A model generated the notes under the pieces. The model was not told the DNA's origin. It saw nothing but the letters and a program-made list of their open reading frames with translations, and made no database searches. Made by a program: the position numbers and the translations under genes. A DNA stretch of 64,000 nt from Sabellastarte sp. h YS-2021. Taxonomy: Eukaryota > Annelida > Polychaeta > Sabellida > Sabellidae. Each line of letters begins with the position of its first letter. The first letter of the stretch is position 1. The stretch covers positions 38,974,040 to 39,038,039 of the forward strand of contig OZ024936.1 in the NCBI GenBank assembly GCA_964017235.1. The letters are read 5' to 3'. Positions 36,150-47,856 of the stretch are shown here, piece after piece.

Positions 36150-37580
36150 TACATTCTAAAGCTGTAAAAGCAATAGTAAAGGAGATACAAGGTAAAAACA
36201 CAAAATCTGCTTCTTTATTTAATGTGACCCCAGTTTGACCAACAAGAGGGGGTCAGCGGCTATGTAGGAATATATGGAATCCATTCTAAAGCTGTAAAAG
36301 CAATAATAAAGGAGATATATTTATTTATTTATTTGGGGTTTTACGTCGATTTCAACACTATACAGGTCATATCACGACGGGTAGTTGGAAGGGCAGAGGA
36401 AACCAGTACATATAGTTCGCTAATGTTGTGTACTGTAAACTGCCGACCAACGGCAAGCAACTACCAGCTTTCCCACTTAAGGCCGTCACGGGGATCGAAC
36501 CCTGGCCTCAGAGGTGGGAGGCGAGAGTGTTACCACTCTGCCACCGTGGCCCCTTAAAAGGAGATATAAGACAAAAAAAAATCTGCTATTTTATAAGCCC
36601 AGTTTGACCCATAATTTGGGGGAGGGGGTAAGGAGGTAAATCTGAGTGGCTATGTATATGCTTCTGTATATGCTTTCCTATAACCTCACAATACATTCTA
36701 AAGCTGTAAAAGCAATAGTAAAAGAAATATAAGGCAAAAGGACCAAATCAGCTATTTTTATGTCCCCATTTTGACCCATAAGGGGGAGTTGGGAGTAAAT
36801 ATGATCGGATATCTAAAATCCCTGTCTATGGTTTCCTATAACCTGTCAATACATTCTAAAGCTGTAAAAGCAATACTGAAGGAGATAAAAGGCCAAAAGA
36901 CAAAATCTACTATTTTATGACCCTAGTTTGACCCATAGGAGGGGGTCAGGGGTAAATCTAACAGACTATCTAGACTCTATGAATATGGTTTCGTATACCT
37001 CTTCATACATTCTAAAGCTGTAAAAGCAATGATAAAGGAGATATAAGGTAAAACACAAAATCATCTATTTTATGACCCCAGTTTGACCCACATGTGGGGT
37101 CAGGCGATAGATGTGACCGGCTATATAGACTGTCCACATATATGGTTTCTTAATACCTATTATTACATTCTACAGCTGTAAAAGCAATACTAAAGGAGAT
37201 ATAAGACAAAAAGCCAAAATCTGCTATTTTATCACCCCAGTTTGACTTGGGGGGGATAAATCTCTTCATACATTCTAAAGTTTTAAAAGCAATAATAAAG
37301 GAGATATAAGGCAAAAACACAAAATCTGCTATTTTATTCCACCAGTTTGACCCATAAGTGGGTGCCAGGGGGTAAATTTGACTGGTTATCTAGACTCTCC
37401 ATATATGGTTTCCCAATACCTCTTTATTCATTCTAAAGCTGTAAAAGCAATAATAAAGTAGATATAAAGCAAAATGTCATCCGCTATTTTATGACCCCAG
37501 TTTGACCCCCTACATGGGGTGGGGGTTAACTTATTTTCTAGACTCTGCACATATGGTGTCTTACTACCTCTCAATATATA
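36150..37580. repeat. ~157-bp tandem array
   Basis: Units carry 'cattctaaagctgtaaaagc', 'aataaaggagatataaggc', 'aaaatctgctattttatga' and 'ccagtttgacccata'. Starts at 36694, 36852, 37008 and 37166 give a 156-158-bp period. The SINE at 36320-36556 interrupts one unit. Confidence 0.9.
36320..36556 (-). mobile_element. tRNA-derived SINE
   Basis: On the minus strand the 5' end reads GGGGCCACGGTGGCAGAGTG. It contains a perfect RNA polymerase III A box (TGGCAGAGTGG) and, about 45 nt later, a B box (GGTTCGATCCC). The 3' tail is (AAAT)n, seen as tttatttatttattt at 36320-36335. Flanks AAAGGAGATATA at 36308-36319 and 36557-36568 are a 12-bp target duplication within the satellite. The open frame over it is coincidental. 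Confidence 0.88.
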
Positions 37581-38049
37581 TTATGGCTCTTAATACGATA
37601 CTTAAGAATACAATAGGTTCGCATGATTTTTTAAGCTTTCTGGTAGGTACCTGTGAGAAAATCGCTCATTAAGAAGTTAATTTTCATCGGACCACTTCCA
37701 AAATCTAATTAGGTTTTGAAAGTATAAACATGTGTATGAAATTACAAGCCTCTGCAGTAAGTAGATTTTGCCGAATGGACTTGATAAAGACCAAAGGTCA
37801 AATTTAAGCATGTTGAAAAATTTACCAATGCTTAAGGTATATTACTGCCAAATGTCGTTAGAAAGCTTCCAATAATAAGGGAGAAATTCAAGGGAGACCA
37901 TAATGTGGCGGGGGCACTTTCAGGGATGCTTAATTATACATTCCATTAAGTCTATACTCACATCACTACAGTATTCAATTTTATCCCTACCCCTTAATAG
38001 TAAAAATGTCTTTTGGCATGAATTATAGTGTTTCATCAATGTCATCAAT

Positions 38050-38760
38050 CTATGTCACCTGACTTTGAGGCTATTACTGTTGAGTAAATAGCTTGCAATC
38101 TGAAAACTATTGTATTTACAGAATATTTTTAAATATGTTTTTCACCTACTTTTGGGTCAGCTATAACATAGTAAAATTGCAGACCTGTAGCTCATTGAAA
38201 AGCGGAGCAATAGCTACTTTGAGGTTCTTGCTTTTGAGTAAATCAATTGTAACTCAAAAACTATTGCATTTGGAGAATTTTGTTTAAATATGTTATTCAT
38301 CTACTTTTGGGTCAGCCATAACATAGTGAAATTGCAGACCTGTAGGTCATGCCATAGCTGAGTAATAGCTACTTGCAGGTTCTCACCTTTGAGTAAATCA
38401 ATTGTAACTTGAAAACTATTTTATTTAGAGTATTTGGTTTAAATATGTTATTCACCTCTTTGGGGTCAGCTATAACATAGTAAAATTGCAGACCTGTATC
38501 TCATTACATAGCTGAGCAAAAGCTGCTTTGAGGTTCTCACTGTTGAGTAAATCAGTTGTAACTTGAAAACTGTTGCAGTTTTACAGAATTTTGTTAAATA
38601 TGTTGTATTAATCTACTTTTAAATCAGCTATAACATAGTAAAATTGTAGACATGTACCTCATGGCAGAGCTGAGTAACAGGTATTTCCAGGTTCTCACTA
38701 TTGAGCAAATCAGTTGTAACTTTTTGAAAACTATTTTGTCTACAGGATTTTGCTTAAATA
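38050..38760. repeat. diverged D-type (155-bp) monomers, about five copies
   Basis: Same phrases as 12720-14790 (gggtcagctataacatag, tgagtaaatcaattgtaac). Located inside the 35460-39841 element. Confidence 0.85.
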
Positions 38761-40042
38761 GATGTGAAGAGGCTTCAGCAATTGTGATGGTAGTAGATTG
38801 TTGGATTTCTGAAAGTTTGTTAGCAATATCTGAAATTGGCTTAAAATTTCTCAGTTTGGCTGCTTCAAGCATTATTTTCTATGATTCATAATTTTGAAGG
38901 GTAACTAAATGTTCATTTTTTGATTATTTATAGTGTACAGTACACTGTTTCTCAATATTTTTCAAATGCTGATTAGTTTCCATTCTAAGGCAGTCTACAT
39001 ACATATAAGTTATACTGCATCTACTCTACTGTTCACCCAGTCCTGTTATGCATACCTATACTGAAAAACATAAAACAGGAGAAATTATGTTTGTATTCCT
39101 ATTTAAATATGAACAGTGCATTTAATACCTAAGGCCAGTTGCAATGAACAGAAAATCCCTGCTGGACTGAAAATTACAGCAAAAGTATCTGACTGTCTTA
39201 CTGGACAATTAAAATATCAACAAATGACATTTTAACAATAACAATTCAAATATAACTGGGAATAAGATATGATTTTTGCCACATTTGTGGTATCATACAG
39301 CAGTATTTCTTAATATAATTGTATTATGACCATTGCATCTAATGCTGAAGAAATCACTGATATTGTTACTGTTGTTTGCACAAATATAGGCATTAGTTTT
39401 TTAAAGTTTCAAAATTAGTTCTAATATGTGTAATTTTTGGAAAGCCATCACAGAAATTACACTTTCATTCTTTCATTCTTTCATTCCTGTATTTGTACAG
39501 GCCCTATTAACAGTGATGTTAGATATCACCTTTGCCCAGTTCACCCCCATTTCTATATCAAATAACATATTATAAGTAAAATTTGTATTAATTCCAAAAC
39601 ATATGAAGTGAAAATCATCATTTTGAAGTCAGACACATTATTTGGTGCTATATCCAATTTTTGAAAATGTGATTTGGAGTAGGTTTATATATCATGCGAT
39701 AACACACAAAAAGCTACCATCGATGCAATGCTATCACATATATTCTGAAACTAGAGGTGTATACCTTACCAAAAACACTATGACAGTTATTCCCTCAAAT
39801 GGTACCGATGGCTCAAATTTGTGGTCCTGGCTCACGGACTAATAAGTTTTAAATCTTGTCTGGACTATTTTTGGATTCTGTAAGGTGTAGAGGGTTGACA
39901 CTTGGCAGTGAAGTTGGTTGGGGGTGTAGGTGTGCATCATGGTGTGACCTTTTAACTTTGGCTCTGCAAAAATGTGTTCACCTGCCATATTTGAGACATG
40001 CTTCTATTATGACAAACATATATGGATTGGTACCACTGATTA

Positions 40043-41337
40043 TTACCGGGGGGTGGACATATTATTTTTGCTTTTTCCGGCGTCCGGCGTCTGCCGTCAG
40101 GTGTTGCATCGTTTCCGCTCATTTTAAGGAAAAGTATTGGAGCTATCTTCACCAAATTTGGTGTGCAGGATTATTGGGTCAGTGTCTTGCTTGGGATTGT
40201 TTTCAGCTTTTGTAGCTCTTTTGCTTAATGAGTAATACCTAAGTATAGCTATTTTCAGTACCTATTGGTTTCCGTCCATTTAAGGAAAAATGATTCAAGA
40301 TATTTTACTAAAATTAGGAATACAAGATTGTTATGTCTATAGGTCACTTGGTATCACATTTGGGATAGATAGATCTGTAAGTTAGCGAGTAATAGCCATT
40401 TAGGTACTTTATTGTCTATTTTCAATACTACTTTTGAGTAATTTGCTTATATCTCAGAAACCGTAGCAGAGCGATTTTGAGCAAATTTTCGACCCAAAGG
40501 GTAATAGAGGATTATTCTGGGAAAAATTAAAATTTTCAGAACTTCAAGATACATGTATTCTAACCTAATTTGGTATGCAACATTATTGGGTTAATACTTT
40601 GCTTAGTATTCTTTTGTGAGTCATTGCTGTATAGCTAAGTGAGTAATAGCCATTTAGCTACTTAATTAGCAGTTTTGAGTGGGTAGCTTTCTCATTTTAA
40701 GCATTTTAAAGGAAAAGTATTTCACCTATGTAGACAAAATATGGGATGGAGGATTATTGGATCAGTAGCTTGCTTGGGGATTGCTTTTGGTGAAAATACC
40801 TTTATAGCTAACTGAGTAATATATACTGTGCTATATAGTTGTTATGCTATTTTGAGTTGACTTTTTTTCTTGACATTTTAATGAAACAATGTTTTCTATC
40901 TTCACAAAAATTTATTTGAAGGATAATTGGGTCAATAGTTTGACCAGGATAGCTTTTGGTCAATGATAGCTTTGTAGCTAATCCGAGTAATAGCTGCTTT
41001 GCTACTTTGAGCCTACTCTGAATTGCATTTCTTTTTGTCATTCTTTTAAAGTAAACATATTTAACTCATCTTTGTAAAATTTGGTGTGATGGTTAAAGGG
41101 TCTATTGCTTGCTTGGTATTGTTGTTGATGGTAATAGCTTTAACCTCCTGAGTAATAGCTACATGGCAAAAAACATAAATATATCTCCTAAACCGTGCGA
41201 GATACTTTATTGCTACTTTTAGTGAAAATGTGAAAAATCACAAATATCTCGAAAACTGTATGAGATAGAGCGATTTCGAGCGAATTTTGGACCACCAGGG
41301 CAGTACAAGAGTGTCCAATGCAAAAGGGAAAAATTTC
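40043..41337 (+). repeat. start of a large satellite-bearing domain (putative element H)
   Basis: Begins GGGGGGTGGACATATTATTT and continues as irregular ~150-bp units (gagtaatagccatttagctac, ggattattgggtcagta). It then grades into the B-type monomer (atctcgaaaactgtatgaga, agcgatttcgagcgaatttt). GGGGTGGACATTA recurs at about 57179 at the far side, so one large interrupted element is possible. Confidence 0.5.
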
Positions 41338-41354
41338 ATTTTATTGCGTTAATA

Positions 41355-41528
41355 CATCCTATCCAATGGACAATAGCTTATCCGGTCGGCGCGGACCGGC
41401 CGCCAAACGTCAGAAAAAGACGTCCTGTGTCTCCACCGGCTAGGCCGGCCCAGTGGTGTGCACTCGCCAGATGGCGTGTAGTACTTCCTTCCTGTCTAGA
41501 CAGAGTGACGTCATAGCATCTTTTTCGT
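41355..41528 (+). repeat. DIRS left inverted terminal repeat
   Basis: Runs from 'ctatccaatggacaatagct' to 'gcatctttttcg' and is inverted at 47121-47293. Its outer ~40 bases are also complementary to the left half of the internal complementary region. Confidence 0.9.
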
Positions 41529-41679
41529 TTGGCGCATGTGTTGTGTACACGAAATTTCTGAGTTGAAATATATTTTGAGATTTATTAAAGTTATTCTTCA
41601 GAGTATGCTTTTATTTTTTATTATTGTGTTCAAGAGTGTGTATAGATCATTTTGACTTGGTTTTTGGTTACGGATCGTC

Positions 41680-43871
41680 ATGTCTTCCCCTTCACAGAAG
41701 CATGGAAGTTGTGGCCACATCATGGCTAGCTTCGACAGCCATTGTTTCTGCGCACGTTGCAGAGAAAAGGGTAAGGGGTCAGATCCGTGCGTTGCCAAGA
41801 AGGATTGTAACTCTTGTAACATTTTGTCTGAGGAACAACGTTTACAGTTGTCCACTCCCTCTTACAGACTAAAGAAGGAGAAAAGAGACCTTAAGAAATC
41901 TGCGGATACGCCTAAACAGGACTCGACCAGTTCCTCTCTCATAGACCTGTCCTCTGTGACAGTAGTGGGAGCTGTGGACGACCGGGGGATTTTGCAGTCC
42001 CCGGGTGCCAGTTCTGAAAAGAAGAAGAAACCTAATCCTTCTGAAAAGACTAAACACTCCTGCACACAAGTACCAGTTTTATTACTCTGGGATCAGATAA
42101 AGATATCTGAACTTTTCCTCAAATCTGAGCTGATCTGGGAACTTGTGTGTAGGAGTGTAAAGCTCATTCTTCAAAAGAGTCCAAGCCGGCTTCTGACAAA
42201 GCCTCTAAGTCGCTTCCCAAGACTCACAGATCCTGACCGGACACAAGGATCGATGAGTTAGACCAGAAATGGTCTGATCGGTTTAACAGACTAGAGGCGC
42301 TTTTGTTAGCCAAATCCTTGGATAGAGAACCGACCTTTGCTACAGTGAAAGTCACCCCAGCACACTCACCTCCTTCAGGTTCGGCTATATCATCCAAACC
42401 TTTTATCAGACCTCAAGATACAGAGTTGTCGGCTACCGACCTCGTCTCTCAGAGACCGGATACTGACCAACCACAACCTTCAGCTGCCCCTCAGCTATCT
42501 TCAGATTTGCCTGGTGTTTGTCAGACTGTATCCAAGTCGACCAGCAAATCGTCAAGGGCAAAGGTTCCCACCGACCGGCGTTCAGATGTGGCTGGTACCG
42601 ACTCCCCATTGTCACAACAGGTACCCAGCAGAGCATCTTCAGTACCGGCAAGGAAAACCAGTGTGTCTTCCACAGATACCGACTCCGACTCCGACCTGTC
42701 TGACCGTCCGCCTGTGGACATTTTTGTTGAAGAGGGAGAGCTCTCTGACCAGGATCACGAAGCCTCTGTTAATGACCCAGATCTGACCCTCTCAGAGGAA
42801 CAGAATTACAGAGAAACGATGAGTGGGATCAGATCGTTCATGGGGTGGAACCACATCCCAGAAATTGACACTGCCGCTTCCAAGTCGGAGGATAATCCGT
42901 TTGCTGGCCCTAAAGCCCAGCCCACAGGAAAGGTTTCGGTCACAATGCCCACGGATGAGTGGCTATGCAACAAGATGGGGAAGCTCAACCTCACACTTAC
43001 AGAGGGATACCCATCACGTAGTTCGGAGGCTGGAGGTCTCCTCAAGGACCAGTTTGTCCGACCCCCAAAGTCCCAGGCCAAGTGGTATAACTTTGTTCCT
43101 AATCCACAGAAGAGTGATCAGGAAACAGGGAAAACTGTTCAGACTTGGAGCACTGACGCATCCAAAGTTAATAGCTCTTATAGTCGCATCGCAAAGGCAG
43201 CTGGCATTGCATCAACCCCACCTGCTTCACGCCAGATCTCCCAGGACAATTTACGAAAGTGGGAGAAGTCAGCCCGCGAAGCCTCTATTATTTGCAACCA
43301 AGCGGCTGGCTTCAACCGGTGTCTATACAGGGTACAGGACAACATGCAGTCCGAACTCAAAGCTATCAAAGGCGAACTAACCAAGGGGAAATCCTCAGGG
43401 AAGCTTTCTCATGCTGCCGATGAATTACAGTTTCTCATGAACTTTAATTCTAGCATAACACAGTCCATGGCGAAAACCCTTGAACATTTGTCAGATTTTG
43501 TATTTGTGACGGTGGCCAATATGACACTCATCAGAAGAGATGCCTACCTCTCTCATCTTAAAATGGGTATAAAGCCAGACACCCTGGGTGCCTTACGGAC
43601 TGGACCTCTCCATATCTCAACCCTGTTCCCAGATGCCGCATTGAAACAGGCCGAGCAAGACATTGCCAATTTTGAGAGTAAAACCCAAGGTCAGTCAGGA
43701 AAGAAAGGTCGCTTCCACCCATACAAACGGCCAGAAAAGCGTTCGGACTACAGGAAACCAGACCGTCCTGCATGGAAGAACATTGGCAATAAGGGTCAGG
43801 GCAAGAAGCAGAAAGGCAAGGCCTCTTACTACTCCTCGCGTCCAGCCAAGGGCCAGCAGTCCTATAAATGA
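41680..43871 (+). pseudogene. DIRS gag-like ORF1 (frameshifted)
   Basis: ATG at 41680 starts a basic protein with a Cys-rich motif (residues about 10-50: CGHIM, HCFCARCREKG, DPCVAKKDCNSCNILS). This is followed by a KKEK-rich segment and an acidic Ser/Thr-rich linker, features of DIRS gag-like proteins. Homology leaves this frame after about 42070. It resumes by about 42243 in the frame read through 42303-43871, starting with DELDQKWSDRFNRLEALLL, so at least one indel lies between. The second part ends in a Lys/Arg/Gly/Gln-rich tail (about 43680-43871), likely nucleic-acid binding. Its last ~200 bases overlap the open frame of the RT ORF. Confidence 0.8.
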
Positions 43872-43968
43872 CAATTACTTTGTAAACAGTTTACAGGCGG
43901 GACTGCTGGCCGGGAGCAAGACTCTAGCACAAGAAAAGACATTAAACTCCGTAAATTATCATGTTGCA

Positions 43969-46035
43969 ATGGATGTACCTTCTGCACCCGGGCACTCCCA
44001 AAAGAGAGAGTTAAGTCCCGGGTGGGCAGAGTGTCAATCAAAAGTGTGTCACAAATTAAAATATGTGAAACCTGTTTCTTGTGTCACTCAATTGTCTTGT
44101 GTCCAACCTGTAAAAACTGCCCAAAATGTTGTAAACGATCAACCTGTAGGGGCCAGGCTACAAATCTTTTGGAAAACTTGGCTGGATCTGGGGGCCGGTC
44201 CGAAAATAGTTCAAATCTTGAAAGAGGGTTACACCCTCCCCTTTCGGATCCGCCCCCAACTCACACGGTCTCCTTCAGTCATAAGCCGTTATGTCAATCC
44301 CCACAGGAACAGCTACCTGCTGGAGGCATTACATCAGCTTATAGACAAAAACGCAGTGGAAAGGGTTCGAAATCAAAAGTCTCTAGGGTTTTTCAACCGA
44401 CTCTTTCTCGTCCCCAAACCCAACAACAAATGGCGGCCAATCCTGGACCTAAGCAACCTAAAGCTCTTCCTCAAGGTGGAGACATTCAAAATGGAAACGC
44501 CGGAAACCATCCGAACATCTCTCCAGCAAGGAGAATGGGTTACCTCAGTAGATTTCAAGGACGCCTACTTCCACATACCAATACAGGAACAATCCAGAAA
44601 ATATCTAAGATTTCATGTTCAGGGCCGGACTTATCAGTTCAGGGCACTGCCCTTTGGTCTGTCCACAGCGCCCATGGAGTTCACTGTGTTAGTGAAGGAA
44701 GTCAAACTGATGGCCATGCAAAGGGGTATAAGGATCCACCAATACCTAGACGACTGGTTGGTGAGAGCCAGATCCCAGCACATTTGTCTCCGACATACCC
44801 AAATCCTGGTGAAGATGTGCCAGACCTTAGGTTGGCTAGTAAATCTGGAGAAATCAGAACTGGAACCCAAACAGGTCTTCGACTTCGTAGGTTACCAGTT
44901 CGACCTCCGTTCCGGCCGGGTCAGACCGACTCCGGACCGGTGGAAAAGCCTTCAGGACAAGATACACGCACTCTTGCTGCTACCGGCCTGTCCGGTCCGG
45001 CAGTTCATGTCCCTGATAGGTCTGCTAACAGCCACAGAAAAACAGGTTCACCTCGGCCGACTACACATGAGACCCATACAGTGGCATCTCAAAAACAACT
45101 GGAGGGTACCAGAATCTCTAGAGAAGATTATTCCTCTACCGCGGGCCCTACATCCTCACTTACAATGGTGGCTAGACGAAGACAATGTGCTTCAAGGTCA
45201 ACCATTACACCCAGTAAGACATGCTCTGCAAAATTTTACAGACGCATCAAAAGAAGGGTGGGGTGCTCACGTAAACGAATTCACTGCAAGAGGGTCCTGG
45301 TCGGTTCCGGAAAGCAACCTGCACATAAACTATCTGGAACTCAAGGCTGTGTTTCTGGCCTTAAAAGAGTTCCAAAATCTCTGCGTAGACAAGATAGTTC
45401 TGATAGCAACCGACAATACTACAGTGGTCGCTTACATAAACAAGGAAGGAGAGATGAGGTCGGGCCCGCTTTGTGCCCTACTTTGGAGAATCTTGACCTG
45501 GTGTTCCCAGCGACAAGTAACTCTAAAAGCCCGACACATCCCAGGCCGTTTGAATGTGATAGCCGACAAACTATCCAGACTAGGTCAGACCATTCAAACA
45601 GAGTGGTCTCTCCTCCCGGAGATTTTCCAACAGATATGCAACCAATGGCACCGGCCTCAAGTGGATCTGTTTGCCACGAGGTTCAACCACAAGTTACCTC
45701 AGTTTGTCTCTCCAGTACCGGACTCCCTGGCTATAGCAGTGGATGCACTTACTCTGCCATGGGGGGATCTGGATGCATACGCCTTCCCACCGACCGCCAT
45801 ATTGGGCAAAGTAGTGGAGAAGCTTCTGGACTCCCCTTGCAAGAGACTCATCCTGATTGCCCTGGGGTGGCCCAACATGCCTTGGTTTTGGGACCTGGTG
45901 ACCATGTCCAGTCAGGTCCCTCTCTGCCTGCCCAACCTGCCAAATTTGCTGACACAGCCCTTCAATCAGATCCCTCACAGAAATCTGACAACTCTGAACC
46001 TCCATGCCTGGCTCCTAGAGCCACAAAAATCAAGG
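43969..46035 (+). pseudogene. DIRS reverse transcriptase / RNase H ORF
   Basis: Frame open from before 43663; the first ATG after the gag stop is at 43969. It contains RT blocks LFLVPKPNNKWRPILDLSNL, VDFKDAYFHIPI (about 44548), LPFGLSTAP and YLDDWL (44743), i.e. the three catalytic aspartates. RNase H follows with TDASKEGWG (about 45237), YLELKAV, ATDNTTV and ADKLSR (45563). After it comes VDLFATRFNHKLPQF...FPP, the region where DIRS elements carry a methyltransferase-like domain. Homology leaves this frame at about 46030 and passes to the recombinase frame. This may be an indel or a genuine ORF overlap. The element copies itself via RNA and integrates as a circle by recombinase, not integrase. 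Confidence 0.9.
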
Positions 46036-46821
46036 CACAGGGCTTCTCTGAGGCAGTGGCAGCAAGAATTGAGGCTCCTCAAAGAAAGTCGACTAGATCG
46101 GTCTATGAGGCAAAGTGGACCATCTTTACAAAGTGGTGCATCACTAATCAGGTGGACTTCAGGTCACCACCTGTAAAGTCGGTGGCTGACTTCCTAATGT
46201 ACCTCTTTGAGGACAAGAAGTTGCAGCCCAGCACCATTGATGGATACAGATCTGCCATTGCTGATAAACTAGGTACTACAACAGTCAATATCAGCAAAGA
46301 TGATAATCTCACTCGTCTCTTGGAAAGTTTCCACAGAGATAGACCCATACGCCTGGAACCTTTCCCTGGTACTACACCAGCTGACAAAGGCTCCTTTCGA
46401 ACCTCTTAAGGAAGCATCACTGAAGCATCTGACCTTCAAAACTGTCTTTCTTTTGGCCCTGGGCTCTGGTAAAAGAAGGAGTGAGATCCATGCATGGCAA
46501 AACAGGAACATCAGACACCAAGCCGATTGGTCGAAGGTATCCCTGTTCCCATCTCCCAGCTTTCTCTCCAAGAATCAGCTGGCCAAGGAGGGTCCAGAGA
46601 GTGTAGCCCCAGTGGTCATACCAGCCCTGGCCCCTACTCTGGATAAGTCCCTCAAAGCTGACAGATCCCTTTGTCCAGTCAGAGCCTTGCGCTACTATTT
46701 GGACAGGACTTCAGACCTCAGGCAGCACAAGGAATTAGTCTTTGTCTCCTTCAAGAAAGGCTTCGACAAAGACAAGGGGCGCAAGGTCGACTCTGACGGT
46801 TCCTTCCGGATAACCGGATGA
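46035..46821 (+). pseudogene. DIRS tyrosine recombinase, frameshifted and truncated
   Basis: The N-terminal DNA-binding (SAM-like) part is read in one frame: FSEAVAARI, RKSTRSVYEAKWTIF, DFLMYLFEDKKLQPSTIDGY. Near 46345 the match moves to a second frame: AWNLSLVL, TKAPFEPL, TVFLLALGSGKRRSEIHAW. The last phrase contains the first catalytic arginine. After FVSFKKGFDKDKG the homology stops and a stop codon follows at 46819. The H-x-x-R box and the nucleophilic tyrosine are absent, with only about 140 bp left before the internal complementary region. The protein cannot be catalytic. Confidence 0.85.
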
Positions 46822-46961
46822 TACTCGACCACAGCCTTAAGGGTATCTGACTTCAAGGTCTACCCGGGCTGTAAGGAAAGAAGAAATGGTCATTATTTCT
46901 AACATGAGTTCAACTTCTTTAGTCCCTAGTAACGCACCCGCCATCCAAGCGGTAGTTATTC

Positions 46962-47057
46962 AGCTATTGTCCATTGGATAGGATGTATTAATGCAATAAA
47001 ATTGCAAATTTAATAGGTAAATTAAATTTTTATAAGTTAATACCCTATCCAATGGAC
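46962..47057 (+). repeat. DIRS internal complementary region
   Basis: The first half (agctattgtccattggatag...aataaaat) is complementary to the left outer end 41338-41373. The second half (attgcaaattt...ccaatggaca) is complementary to the right outer end 47277-47338. The join is AAAAT at 46998-47002. This region templates end completion and circle formation in DIRS replication. Confidence 0.9.
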
Positions 47058-47120
47058 ACACAAGACCCTCCCACCTGACCCCGCTTTCACTTTACTAGGG
47101 GTCTATATATGTTTAGACAA

Positions 47121-47293
47121 CGAAAAAGATGCTATGACGTCACTCTGTCTAGACAGGAAGGAAGTACTACACGCCATCTGGCGAGTGCACACCACTGGGC
47201 CGGCCTAGCCGGTGGAGACACAGGACGTCTTTTTCTGACGTTTGGCGGGCCGGTCCGCGCCGACCGGATAAGCTATTGTCCATTGGATAGGGT
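47121..47293 (-). repeat. DIRS right inverted terminal repeat
   Basis: Inverse of 41355-41528, with few differences (e.g. ggcgggccggtccgcgccga against the left arm). Confidence 0.9.
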
Positions 47294-47338
47294 ATTAACT
47301 TATAAAAATTTAATTTACCTATTAAATTTGCAAATTTT

Positions 47339-47856
47339 CGCCACTTTTGGCAGCCATCTTGCATTTTTTCGGAAAATGAAAAAGTGTGAATATCTTGAAA
47401 ACTGTACGAGATAGTGATTTCGAGCGAATTTTTGACCCGCAGGGTAGTACAAGAGTATCCTATGCTGAGGGGAAAATTTCAATTTTCGCCACTTTTGGCG
47501 GCCATCTTGGATTTTAGCGGAAAATTTAAAAGTGTGACTATCTCGAAAACTGTGAGAGATAGAGCGATTTCGAGCCAATTTTGGACCCACAGGGTAGTAC
47601 AAGAGTATCCTATGCAAAGGGGAAAAATTTCAATTTTCGCCACTTTTGGCGGCCATCTTGGATTTTTGCGGAAAATGAAAAAGTGTGAATATCTCGAAAA
47701 CCGTACGAGATAGAGTGATTTTGAGTGAATTTTTGACCCGCAGGGTAGTACAAGAGTATCCTATGCTGAGGGGAAAATTTCAATTTTCGGCACTTTTGCG
47801 GCCATCTTGGATTTTAGCGGAAAATGAAAATGTCTGAATATCTCGAAAACCGTAAG
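47339..47856. repeat. B-type ~150-bp satellite
   Basis: Units: ttcgccacttttggcggcca, tcttggattttagcgg, tatctcgaaaaccgtacgag, agcgatttcgagc, gacccacagggtagtacaag, agtatcctatg. Consecutive 'ggcggccatc' starts at 47497 and 47648 give about 150 bp. The array resumes at 50586. Confidence 0.92.

Larger units (their letters stand above)
35460..39841. mobile_element. 4.4-kb element with ~150-bp inverted ends
   Basis: TAGTCCATGAGCCAG with a further ~130 bp (cggtaccaaatt, agggaataa, gatagcagtg, ggtagcttt) at the left is inverted at 39670-39841. Both flanks are A3 satellite, and ATA (35457-35459 / 39842-39844) may be a 3-bp TSD. The interior holds a ~157-bp satellite, a SINE, D-type monomers and about 900 bp without a recognised feature (38770-39660). 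No transposase seen. Confidence 0.6.
41338..47338 (+). mobile_element. DIRS-type tyrosine-recombinase retrotransposon (6.0 kb, defective)
   Basis: Inverted terminal repeats of about 170 bp (41355-41528 and 47121-47293) carry a GC-rich palindromic core (ccggtcggcgcggaccgg). An internal complementary region at 46962-47057 is complementary to the outer edges of both ends, the arrangement specific to DIRS elements. ORFs in order are gag-like, RT/RNase H and tyrosine recombinase. The flanks belong to a single B-satellite monomer (aaaaatttca / aattttcgccactttt), with no target duplication. Frameshifts and a missing recombinase C-terminus make this copy inactive. Confidence 0.93.

Noticed and set aside
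44022-46020. Long second-frame ORF overlapping the RT gene
   Set aside because: Only its last part (from about 46035) is homologous to recombinase; the rest is a Ser/Pro-rich shadow of RT.
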